Positions 43,739-54,106 of a DNA stretch of 64,000 nucleotides are shown one piece after another. Location: assembly GCA_026315105.1 (NCBI GenBank), contig CM048750.1, positions 73,401,797-73,465,796 of the forward strand, written 5' to 3'. A program made the translations under genes and the position numbers. The stretch comes from Locusta migratoria (taxonomy: Eukaryota > Arthropoda > Insecta > Orthoptera > Acrididae). How positions within the stretch are numbered: position 1 is the first letter of the stretch; each line of letters starts with the position of its first letter. The notes beneath the pieces were generated by a model. That model was given only the letters and a program-made list of their open reading frames with translations, did no database searches and was not told the DNA's origin.

Positions 43739-44010
43739 TCAATCGATCATCAGTAAACAGGACATGTAATACCTGTATCTATGGCAACCAGAACAACTAC
43801 GAACTTCTGTTTGACTGTTCGATCTTCAAGGAAACTTAAAAACATTTATTTCAAAGTGATAGTTTTAAAGAAGTGCAAACCTAGAATCATATGCTTCTTC
43901 TATCTGCGCAAGGATTTGTCGTTGAAATTTCACAATAGAGGAAGAGTAAATTACTTGGTATTGTTTTTCTTGTTGATGAGCGGACGACTTTCGGATCTTG
44001 AAGTCTGACA

Positions 44011-45442
44011 CGGCACATAAAAAATTTGGTATTTAGTCCCATCCAAGAAGAGGTCGTACCGCCGCAATTAGTGTTTCATTATTGACCAAGGTCTGAGAAA
44101 AGTGAAAAATGATGAGTATAGTGACGACATTATTGATACCAGTAGTCAGATTTCACTCACAGCCCTCCCCCTCAAATGCCTGCGATGCTATCACGAGCAT
44201 TCGATGAATGAAAATATTGCAGCTTTAGATAATTTAGCGGAAAGTCAATTGTATACTGAAACAGAAGTAGAAGTGTGTATTTCCTGAAAGGGTGGGAGAA
44301 ATACGAGAGTAATTAGGGGCAGGCAGACTGAATGAAAATGGTGATACAAAGAGGTAAAAGAGGAACCTTTGAACTAATGTGATTTTACAGAGTGCAATAA
44401 TGACTAGACTCAGGAACATTATGAAGTACTTCGCAAGTATTCTGGTCAGTTTTTGATGATGATATTATTGTCAAAAGCACAAAACAACATGCTGTCAAAC
44501 ATAGTAGACTAGGAGATGTGACTTCAACTTAAATGAGATCATTTATTATTGTACCTTTATTTTGTGGTTATGTTGAAGTACCAAGGCGGAGTACTATTAT
44601 CACTTACTTTTGTATTATTTAATTTTTGAAAGTCATAAATTACACTGTGTATGTACCAAGGAACAGTTTGAATATGTGGTGAATCGACTACTTATATGCT
44701 GACGTCCTATACATAGGACACCCTATTAATTAGTTTTTAAGCATGAACCAGTTTTGATAGGTTACATGATTCCCATATAACACATTTATGTGAGAAATAA
44801 ATAAAACATAACAAAAAATTAATGCAGTCTTATCTGGGCGAACAAAACACGGAACCACATGCCGTGAAATAATACGTTTCCATCGTACATATCCAACACA
44901 CATCGGATAAACATCCATTTGAGCCAAGAAAGACTTCAATTATACCCACTTTGTTGTTTCGTTTTTATTTGAACACCCATCGCAATAGTAACCATACATT
45001 TGGTTCTATTTAAAAATTCTTCAATGGAGTCGAACGAGGTGGACACTAGTATGTCCTCCTGTTAAACTGATCTTTTTTGTAGCTAATTTTTTTATAGTAA
45101 CTGATAAATTATTGAAAACGTATTTTCCTGAGTAGAAGTCCTTGTGTAGATCGTTTTTGTTCGTATATAGGAACTGAGCTGTTTGTAGCAAAAGGAGATA
45201 TGTTATTTGTGACAAATTTCATTAAGCAATAAATATACTGACAGACAATCATTAGTATACACAGTCCTTTGTAGAGGCTTCTACGGGATATCCGTGAGTT
45301 TACTCCACAAATAATACGTATTGCAAGATTTTGAACTGTGAAACTTTTGCTTAACTTAAAATTAACTGCTAAATACCATATGACATTACAAAATGAAAGT
45401 AACGAAAGTCTTCTACATTTATTTATTTATTTTTATGTCTCC
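44011..45442. other. LTR leader remnant and unassigned DNA
   Basis: The first ~80 bp resemble the sequence beyond the LTR-like repeat at 1360-1453. The rest is AT-rich with no recognised coding region. The direct tandem duplication begins at its right edge. Confidence 0.4.
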
Positions 45443-45880
45443 TACCTCTGATAATACTCGAATTGCAAATACAGATTTGTTAAGCGTTTCTGCAGTAGTG
45501 TGGTGTGCTCCTCCCTGCTGATTTTATTATCAAGTAGTAATACCAGGAATTTTACTGTCAAATTTTTCTATCTGCTCTTCTTCATATTTTATGCATATGC
45601 TGGATGGAAACCTTTTACATGTTCTTCATGTAGCCTTTTCAAAGTTAATGCCAATGACTTGACTTTAAACCATTTATTAATTAACCAGGAGAAGAAGGAT
45701 GGCACTCGCGACAAGACATACAACTGCTATTTCGTCGAAAACTGACATTTTTGAGTCTGTGGCTGCGTACAAAATAGAGGTTGATTCTGATAATGAAGAA
45801 AACAAGAACGAGAAACTCTTAATAATGCTATTGATTTAGAAGAAAGTGCCGTTACCGAAACTACCTGTACATCTTCAGAC

Positions 45881-45926
45881 TGACTGATGACCGCGCAGTC
45901 TAGTCCCCTCTTACACAACAACAACA
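45881..45926 (+). repeat. 46-bp micro-insertion (unit A)
   Basis: The insert TGACTGATGACCGCGCAGTC...TAGTCCCCTC ends in ACA units and is flanked by a perfect 12-bp duplication, ACATCTTCAGAC at 45869-45880 and 45927-45938. It consists only of the SINE tail module plus an RTE-like (ACA)n end. The tandem copy is at 50777-50822. Confidence 0.8.
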
Positions 45927-46130
45927 ACATCTTCAGACAGCTGTTTAAGTCCAAATAAATTTCTTAATATTCCTTTACGCCTTTAAATATCTCGTGTCAC
46001 GATGTTTGTTGGCGATGAACGACAAAACTTGTCTGTTTTTAATTAACTTCTGCAGAGTGAGTGTCATTTTGTTCAACTTATAAGATATGGTATTTTCTAT
46101 CTCATTTAATAACTTCAATATATTTTATTG

Positions 46131-46323
46131 TTCAAATGTTTGTACAGCTTATGGGACTTAACTACGGGGTCATCAGTCCCTAAACTTACAAACTACTTAT
46201 GAACTAGATAATCCTAAGGACGGCACAAATATCCATGCCCAAGGGGGGATTCAAACCCCCAACCCTAGTGGCCGTGCAGACCGTGACTGGAGCGCCTCAG
46301 TCCCCTCGGCCACCGCGGCCGGC
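46131..46323 (-). mobile_element. tRNA-derived SINE, family A (unit A copy)
   Basis: Full length, flanked by an 11-bp duplication ATATTTTATTG at 46120-46130 and 46324-46334. The B box has decayed (GGGTTTGAATCCC on the minus strand), whereas the tandem copy at 51027-51219 keeps GGGTTCGAATCCC. Confidence 0.9.
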
Positions 46324-46777
46324 ATATTTTATTGCAAAATAATGTTTTCATCGAGTTCGGGCAAATGTCAAGTAATTAGCTTCAAGTCTGGGGTAGTGAC
46401 AAAGTGCCCGAATGGAAAGCGAAAGGCCACGCGTTCGAAACCCACTGGCATGCGAGGTTCTTTCACTTTATCTTCATCTCTCAACAATGTGATGATTCGC
46501 CTGAAACGACACGTGGTTCGGATTCCACGTAGGTTCCCTTTTACCGGTTGGATAACTGGGTTAGGTTAGGGTTACGTTAGGCGCCGAAATGGCGTCCTAT
46601 CGAAAGACTTGCATCAGGTAACTAAGCCACACAAAATTATGATTTAATTTGATTTAGGACGTTTCCTGGTTGCTACAATTTATTTAACATTAGACATTTT
46701 CTCCAAATTTGCATAAAACATAACCGTGCTATCTGAATTTTTTCGTGTTTTCAATTTTATTCTAATTTTGCTGTGTA

Positions 46778-47627
46778 TCATATAAATCAATTGCTGTACA
46801 CTAGTCTTGCTAAAACAAAGAAATGGCTTCACCGATTTGAATAAAACTTTTGTATTGTTTGCTTTAATACGAGTGGTTTAACGAAAGAATCGAGGAAACC
46901 CAAGGGACAGCTGAAAAACTGAAAAATCGAAATCGGTAATTTTGTAAAGGGGCTTCCCCACTTCGGATATAGATTCGTTTTATGTTCTGCCGTACCTTTC
47001 ATCAGACTGCAATAAAAATTAGCACATTTGAGTCTCAAAACAAGATGAACGGCACTGTCTACGTAATAATTCGCACGCTGCATGTTGGCGGAGGGCACTT
47101 CACAACAGACTTTGACACCTGACTACAGTTTAATTCTTATCCTGATGAAATTTTGCACACTTCGAAACAAGAAATACTTCACTGTCTACATAAGATTTCG
47201 TTTGGTGCATGGCGGAATGTACTTTACTCCAGATTTTCACACCGATTGACGGATCACCGTGAATTTGGTAGGTATTGTAATTTTTCGTATTCAGGGGAGG
47301 GAGGGGATATACAGAGAGAGGAGACAGAAGCAGACTGGTAAATGACAGAGGAAAGGGCAGGATATGTGGATAGAGGCAGTAGGAGGAGGACGAGGCAGTG
47401 TTAGGTAGACAAAGGGAGGAGGGAGGAAGAGCGGGACAGAGACAGGAGGGAGGGCTACAGAATATTGGAATGAGTAAATACCTGAGAAGTGAGACGGCAA
47501 AGAGGTAAGAAACAGGAACGCAACTGGTTGAAGACATAGGCAGGGAGAGATTAAGGAGAAGAGTGCAGGTTGTACATCCGATTTCCATGCATATTTGGTA
47601 GCTGCAAAGCATAGCTGGGTTCGGTAG
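46778..47627 (+). mobile_element. Possible non-autonomous Helitron-like element (unit A)
   Basis: The start TCATATAAATCAATTGCTGT after an A, and the end GGTAG before a T (CTAG in the duplicate at 52527-52530), fit the A|TC...CTRR|T pattern of Helitrons. The opening resembles the ends of the TIR element at 32679. The interior has a long purine-rich stretch (47290-47560) and no ORF. The 3' hairpin is weak (AGCT/AGCT), so the call is tentative. Confidence 0.3.
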
Positions 47628-47825
47628 TTATCATATAAGACAATGGCCAGGATAACTAATTCTCTTTTTATTATATTGGTTTGGTGTCTATTCTTTTAGA
47701 CATGTCCGAATGAACAGACACCACACCATTTACACACGAAGACGGCGTTTGCTTTATTTACTTCACCGCGGATGCGGTCACACATTCGACCTAGCAAGTA
47801 AATCCGTAACGGCGAGTGAAAGGAT

Positions 47826-47857
47826 GCCGGACACTTGCCACGCCGGACTTTTGCCAC
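47826..47857. repeat. 16-bp minisatellite, two units (unit A)
   Basis: Units are GCCGGACACTTGCCAC and GCCGGACTTTTGCCAC. The duplicate at 52729-52776 has three units. Two inverted units occur at 58582-58613. Confidence 0.75.
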
Positions 47858-48677
47858 ACCTGACTCTTCGCCAGGTAGTCGGATTAGCGGCCCCTCAGGC
47901 AAGGGACGCCCTTCCCCGTACTCCTGCCGTTTGCTTCCAAACCTCCGTCTCCGATCTTACTCGATACAGCCAATACGAACGAGGTATTTTTGTTAGACGT
48001 CTCGCCGAACTGTGCAACTTCTTTTCAATATTCCGAAGTCGAAATATTTATAACGTTTGGGAAACGAAAGCAATACCGTCGGCTATGTCAGTGTGTAATT
48101 ACTTCTTCCAATCACAAATGTGGATCCATTATCCCTCCGTTTGTATAGTAGCTTTCTTCCACATCGCCATGGAAGGAACATGAAAGGAACGATATAAAGA
48201 CAATTCGAATGTTCGCTTATCATTCAAGTTTGATCACTGTATTTTTACATATATTAATTGCTACAACTGCGTGAAAAAAAAGTAGGAAAGAAGAACAATA
48301 CACATCATAAATTTACTCTTTTGGGGCGAAATATTAGTTAATAAAGTGAATTCGGACAATGTTCAAATCAATGACAGAAAATAAGTTTACAATATACATA
48401 TAAGAGCGTCTATGTTTGACAGATCACCTAAGGTCGACATACAAATTTGAAATAAAGAAATGTAAAGTACACTGTTGTTCTACATTGTTTAGCTGAGTCA
48501 CAGAGGAAACACCATAGTTTTTTTTTAAGGAAATGCCATAATTCCTGTGATCTGCACTACAAAAGAAACAAAAAGCACAATGTAATATATGTACTAGCTC
48601 ACAAGCGAAACTGAAGTCGATAGTTCCTGTCACTGTGAGCAGATGTTATACTCGACTACCGGAATAAATTAATAACT

Positions 48678-48868
48678 GCCGCGGCGGAGCGGCCAAGCGC
48701 ATTGAGGCGCTATGCTGCGATGCGCGAGGCCGTTGCCCGTCGGGGGTTCGAATCCCCTATCGGTCATGGATGTTAGAGTCGTCTTAAGGTAGCTCACAAG
48801 TAGTTCGTAAGTTTGACTGATGACCTCGCAGCTAAGTCCCTTAAGCTTAACAAACATTTGAACATTTT
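48678..48868 (+). mobile_element. tRNA-derived SINE, family B (unit A, uninterrupted)
   Basis: Head GCCGCGGCGGAGCGGCCAAG, B box GGGGTTCGAATCCCC, tail GACTGATGACCTCGCAGCTA then GTCCCTTAAGCTTAACAAAC. The TTAA in this tail (48841-48844) is the site that piggyBac occupies in the tandem copy. Confidence 0.88.
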
Positions 48869-49069
48869 AATTTACCGACTCCGGCACTCTCATGATGCAG
48901 CTGCTGAACAGTTCATAGAAAACTCGAGTCTCAACACAAATAGGTACACTATTCATACAATTATATTGGCGGTGAATTAAATCTACCATCCGTATGTTGA
49001 CAACAATACACCTTCTGACAGGGTGGCAGATACATCTTCCGATATTGTTCTAAATGTTTGTTTTTTAAT

Positions 49070-49790
49070 TATTTGGAACAGTTAGTTCACGAGCGCATTA
49101 AAATTGTAAATGGTTTCGGAAACACACTTGAGTTCTTAGTCACTAATACTCCTGAGCATCACGACGGATACAGGGATAAATGAACCCAAAGTTGTAGCGA
49201 GCTTAAATCCGTAACAAAGGTATTCACCAAAACCAAATGGTAAATACGTCTATTAAAAAAGCAAAAAGAAGATAAAAATTTGGTTGATATCTTCCTAGGA
49301 GACAGTCTCCATTTTTTCTAAATTAACTACGTAAAGTGAAGACCATATGTGGCTTACTTCAAAGAAATAGTGTCAACAGCATTGGAGGGATTACAGCCAA
49401 CTAAATTAATAAGAGAATGATCTGGTCCCCCATAGTAAATAAAACAGAACAGAAAGCTTTTGCAGAAAATTTAGACAAATTCAAAATCCCGAATATTGCC
49501 GATGTTTTGCTGAAGCTCGAAATTTTGCGTGGCTCGTTTAATATTTTTCACAACGAAACTCTTTGTAGAAATGTGGCGGAAAATCAGAGATTCTGGTCCT
49601 ATGTTATCTACAGCAGCGGAAAGACTAAGTGAATGCTTTTATTGCGCGATAGCGACGGTAATGTTACTGAAAACAGTGCCACTAAAGCGGAGTTATTAAA
49701 TGCAGTTTATAGAAATTCTTTCATCAAATAATACGAAGTAAATATTCCACAATTCGAAATGAGAACTGCTGCAGACATAACAAAAGTAAA
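49070..49790 (+). pseudogene. Decayed LINE fragment, endonuclease end and linker (unit A)
   Basis: With frameshifts the plus strand reads LEQLVHERIKIVNGFGNTLE, FLVTNTPEHHDGYRDK, KEIVSTALEGLQPTKLIRE and LLRDSDGNVTENSATKAELL. This resembles the end of the endonuclease (LDLFLTNTPE...) and the pre-RT linker (LRDSDGKV...AAKAELLN) of Jockey/CR1-type LINEs. No RT follows. It is duplicated at 56745-57480. Confidence 0.5.
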
Positions 49791-50776
49791 TACCCTTGGT
49801 GATCCAAAACAAATCATCCGATCAAATAGGTGATGTAGCAGACGAAATGATAAACTATGTTTTCAAAAGTTTCTAATGCATAAGAAAAATACGTCTAATG
49901 CATTTGTTTATGATTCTTTTGTAACAATTATTTTTGAATAGTAAGCTCCTTGCCTTGTTTCCATAGTTTTTACTGGCCTGATTAAAGATAATCAACAACA
50001 TGGTGAAAAACTTTAATTTTCAAGGACTACAGCTAAATGTACTTCATGAGATCTACGTCTACAGTAAAATTATTTCTATCCTTGTCTAATTTTGGGAATT
50101 ATTTCAATTCTATAGCTGCCGTACTTGTCAATCTTAAGAGCAGATCTGTTTTAGGGTGTGTACTTTAGGTGCAATTCTAAAGTTCAGATTCTTTTTAAAA
50201 CCTAAAGTGTACCTTATCAGTTTAACAAAACTGATATTTTTAGGAGCTAATTGCGGCTCTGAAGTTACAGGAATAATTTTAGAACTCACACTCTTTGACG
50301 GTATGGCCATAATATTAGAAGGTAGAAAAAAGTTCTCTTACCTCTGATAATACTCGAATTGCAAATACAGATTTGTTAAGCGTTTCTGCAGTAGTGTGGT
50401 GTGCTCCTCCCTGCTGATTTTATTATCAAGTAGTAATACCAGGAATTTTACTGTCAAATTTTTCTATCTGCTCTTCTTCATATTTTATGCATATGCTGGA
50501 TGGAAACCTTTTACATGTTCTTCATGTAGCCTTTTCAAAGTTAATGCCAATGACTTGACTTTAAACCATTTATTAATTAACCAGGAGAAGAAGGATGGCA
50601 CTCGCGACAAGACATACAACTGCTATTTCGTCGAAAACTGACATTTTTGAGTCTGTGACTGCGTACAAAATAGAGGTTGATTCTGATAATGAAGAAAACA
50701 AGAACGAGAAACTCTTAATAATGCTATTGATTTAGAAGAAAGTGCCGTTACCGAAACTACCTGTACATCTTCAGAC

Positions 50777-50822
50777 TGACTGATGACCGCGCAGTCTAGT
50801 CCCCTCTTACACAACAACAACA
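50777..50822 (+). repeat. 46-bp micro-insertion (unit B)
   Basis: The duplicate of 45881-45926, with the same 12-bp flanking repeat ACATCTTCAGAC (50765-50776 and 50823-50834). It was therefore present before the tandem duplication. Confidence 0.8.
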
Positions 50823-51026
50823 ACATCTTCAGACAGCTGTTTAAGTCCAAATAAATTTCTTAATATTCCTTTACGCCTTTAAATATCTCGTGTCACGATG
50901 TTTGTTGGCGATGAACGACAAAACTTGTCTGTTTTTAATTAACTTCTGCACAGTGAGTGTCATTTTGTTCAACTTATAAGATATGGTATTTTCTATCTCA
51001 TTTAATAACTTCAATATATTTTATTG

Positions 51027-51219
51027 TTCAAATGTTTGTACAGCTTATGGGACTTAACTACGGGGTCATCAGTCCCTAAACTTACAAACTACTTAAGAAC
51101 TAGATAATCCTAAGGACGGCACAAATATCCATGCCCGAGGGGGGATTCGAACCCCCGACCCTAGTGGCCGTGCAGACCGTGACTGGAGCGCCTCAGTCCC
51201 CTCGGCCACCGCGGCCGGC
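51027..51219 (-). mobile_element. tRNA-derived SINE, family A (unit B copy)
   Basis: The duplicate of 46131-46323 with the same 11-bp target duplication. It keeps the consensus B box GGGGTTCGAACCCCC region better than unit A. Confidence 0.88.
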
Positions 51220-51681
51220 ATATTTTATTGCAAAATAATGTTTTCATCGAGTTCGGGCAAATATCAAGTAATTAGCTTCAAGTCTGGGGTAGTGACAAAG
51301 TGCCCGAATGGAAAGCGAAAGGCCACGCGTTCGAAACCCACTGGCATACGAGGTTCTTTCACTTTATCTTCATCTCTCAACAATGTGATGATTCGCCTGA
51401 AACGACACGTGGTTCGGATTCCACGTTAAAGCGTAGGTTCCCTTTTACCGGTTGGATAACTGGGTTAGGTTAGGGTTACGTTAGGCGCCGAAATGGCGTC
51501 CTATCGAAAGACTTGCATCAGGTAACTAAGCCACACAAAATTATGATTTAATTTGATTTAGGACGTTTCCTGGATGCTACAATTTATTTCACATTAGACA
51601 TTTTCTCCAAATTTGCATAAAACATAACCGTGCTATCTGAATTTTTTCGTGTTTTCAATTTTATTCTAATTTTGCTGTGTA

Positions 51682-52530
51682 TCATATAAATCAATTGCTG
51701 TACACTAGTCTTGCTAAAACAAAGAAATGGCTTCACCGATTTGAATAAAACTTTTGTATTGTTGCTTTAATACGAGTGGTTTAACGAAAGAATCGAGGAA
51801 ACCCAAGGGACAGCTGAAAAACTGAAAAATCGAAATCGGTAATTTTGTAAAGGGGCTTCCCCACTTCGGATATAGATTCGTTTTATGTTCTGCCGTACCT
51901 TTCATCAGACTGCAATAAAAATTGGCACATTTGAGTCTCAAAACAAGATGAACGGCACTGTCTACGTAATAATTCGCACGCTGCATGTTGGCGGAGGGCA
52001 CTTCACAACAGACTTTGACACCTGACTACAGTTTTATTCTTATCCTGATGAAATTTTGCACACTTCGAAACAAGAAATACTTCACTGTCTACATACGATT
52101 TCGTTTGGTGCATGGCGGAATGTACTTTACTCCAGATTTTCACACCGATTGACGGATCACCGTGAATTTGGTAGGTATTGTAATTTTTCGTATTCAGGGG
52201 AGGGAGGGGATATACAGAGAGAGGAGACAGAAGCAGACTGGTAAATGACAGAGGAAAGGGCAGGATATGTGGATAGAGGCAGTAGGAGGAGGACGAGGTA
52301 GTGTTAGGTAGACAAAGGGAGGAGGGAGGAAGAGCGGGACAGAGACAGGAGGGAGGGCTACAGAATATTGGAATGAGTAAATACCTGAGAAGTGAGACGG
52401 CAAAGAGGTAAGAAACAGGAACGCAACTGGTTGAAGACATAGGCAGAGAGAGATTAAGGAGAGGAGTGCAGGTTGTACATCCGATTTCCATGCATATTTG
52501 GTAGCTGCAAAGCATAGCTGGGTTCGCTAG
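51682..52530 (+). mobile_element. Possible non-autonomous Helitron-like element (unit B)
   Basis: The duplicate of 46778-47627. Here the 3' end is GGTTCGCTAG followed by T, the canonical CTAG terminus. See unit A for the limits of the call. Confidence 0.3.
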
Positions 52531-52728
52531 TTATCATATAAGACAATGGCCAGGATAACTAATTCTCTTTTTATTATATTGGTTTGGTGTCTATTCTTTT
52601 AGACATGTCCGAATGAACAGACACCACACCATTTACACACGAAGACGGCGTTTGCTTTATTTACTTCACCGCGGATGCGGTCACACATTCGACCTAGCAA
52701 GTAAATCCGTAACGGCGAGTGTAAGGAT

Positions 52729-52776
52729 GCCGGACACTTGCCACGCCGGACTTTTGCCATGCCGGACTTATGCCAC
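52729..52776. repeat. 16-bp minisatellite, three units (unit B)
   Basis: Units GCCGGACACTTGCCAC, GCCGGACTTTTGCCAT and GCCGGACTTATGCCAC. This is one unit more than the tandem copy at 47826-47857, so a unit was gained or lost after duplication. Confidence 0.75.
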
Positions 52777-53793
52777 ACCTGACTCTTCGCCAGGTAGTCG
52801 GATTAGCGGCCCCTCAGGCAAGGGACGCCCTTCCCCGTACTCCTGCCGTTTGCTTCCAAACCTCCGTCTCCGATCTTACTCGATACAGCCAATACGAATG
52901 AGGTATTTTTGTTAGACATCTCGCCGAACTGTGCAACTTCTTTTCAATATTCCGAAGTCGAAATATTTATAACGTTTGGGAAACGAAAGCAATACCGTCG
53001 GCTATGTCAGTGTGTAATTACTTCTTCCAATCACAAATGCGGATCCATTATCCCTCCGTTTGTATAGTAGCTTTCTTCCACATCGCCATGGAAGGAACAT
53101 AAAAGGAACGATATAAAGACAATTCGAATGTTCGCTTATCATTCAAGTTTGATCACTGCATTTGTACGTATATTAATTGCTACAACTGCGTGAAAAAAAA
53201 GTAGGAAAGAAGAACAATACACATAATAAATTTACTCTTTTGGGGCGAAATATTAGTTAATAAAGTGAATTCGGACAATGTTCAAATCAATGACAGAAAA
53301 TAAGTTTAATATGCGTCTATGTTTGACAGATCACCTAAGGTCGACATACAAATTTGAAATAAAGAAATGTAAAGTACACTGTTGTTCTACATTGTTTAGC
53401 TGAGTCAAAGAGGAAACACCATAGTTTTTTTAAAGGAAATGCCATAATTCCTGTGATCTGCACTACAAAAGAAACAAAAAGCACAATGTAATATATGTAC
53501 TAGCTCACAAGCGAAACTGAAGTCGATAGTTCCTGTCACTGTGAGCAGATGTTATACTCGACTACCGGAATAAATTAATAACTGCCGCGGCGGAGCGGCC
53601 AAGCGCATTGAGGCGCTATGCTGCGATGCGCGAGGCCGTTGCCCGTCGGGGGTTCGAATCCCCTATCGGTCATGGATGTTAGAGTCGTCTTAAGGTAGCT
53701 CACAAGTAGTTCGTAAGTTTGACTGATGACCTCGCAGCTAAGTCCCTTAACACTAGAAGGACCGCATGCAGGCTACTACCTACAAGGACCGCT

Positions 53794-53810
53794 GGGGCCA
53801 AATTGGCCCC
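53794..53810. promoter_or_regulatory. Palindrome at the left piggyBac end
   Basis: GGGGCCAAATTGGCCCC preceded by AAGGACCGCT. The same box-plus-palindrome unit occurs at 56302-56334 and 56480-56511 in opposite orientation. It may be a transposase-binding site (inference). Confidence 0.6.
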
Positions 53811-53817
53811 ATGCAGT

Positions 53818-53880
53818 TTTATTTCTTATATGGCCAGATTGTGAAAAAAATGCAATGTAATCTTCATATACACTTTTATT
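53818..53880 (-). promoter_or_regulatory. Candidate poly(A) signals of the piggyBac transposase
   Basis: On the minus strand AATAAA occurs at 53818-53823 and 53875-53880, downstream of the stop codon at 54107 and inside the element. The element could therefore terminate its own transcript. Confidence 0.45.
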
Positions 53881-54106
53881 GAGTATAATTTACATGAATT
53901 TGTGCAATATATGGACGACACTTACTGTCTTGTAACCAAAATCTAGAAAAAATTTATCTACTCCAACTTACAAATTTTAGAATTGTTTTCTGCATGAATG
54001 TCTAAATAGTGAAGAAGATTTCACATACATTCAGTATTAATAGAATAAATGCTTTAAATATATATTTCACAACAATTGATTTTACACAAACACTCTCCAC
54101 AAGAAC

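Larger units (their letters stand above)
39801..44010 (+). repeat. LTR-like repeat, copy 2, split by an RTE LINE
   Basis: It starts TGTAGTGGGGCGGATTATTG and ends GAAGTCTGACA. Removing the minus-strand LINE and one target duplication leaves about 889 bp, co-linear with the 880-bp repeat at 1454-2333. An AATAAA occurs at about 40191. Homology extends into the leader (AGAAGAGGTCGTACCGCCGC, about 44047). No gag-pol ORF follows before 45443. Confidence 0.5.
45443..50338. repeat. Tandem duplication, unit A (~4.9 kb)
   Basis: The segment starting TACCTCTGATAATACTCGAA at 45443 is repeated in the same order and orientation at 50339-58004, with scattered substitutions and a few small indels. An 8-bp insertion near 51427 in unit B is one example. 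The junction reads GTTCTCTTACCTCTG and joins the unit's end (GTTCTCTTA) to its start (TACCTCTG) with only TA shared. Unit A has the empty piggyBac target TTAA at 48841-48844. Confidence 0.9.

Noticed and set aside
46558..46580. TTAGG repeats (GGGTTAGGTTAGGG) as telomeric sequence.
   Set aside because: There are only about three units, inside a dispersed repeat that is itself duplicated at 51463. This is not a telomere array.
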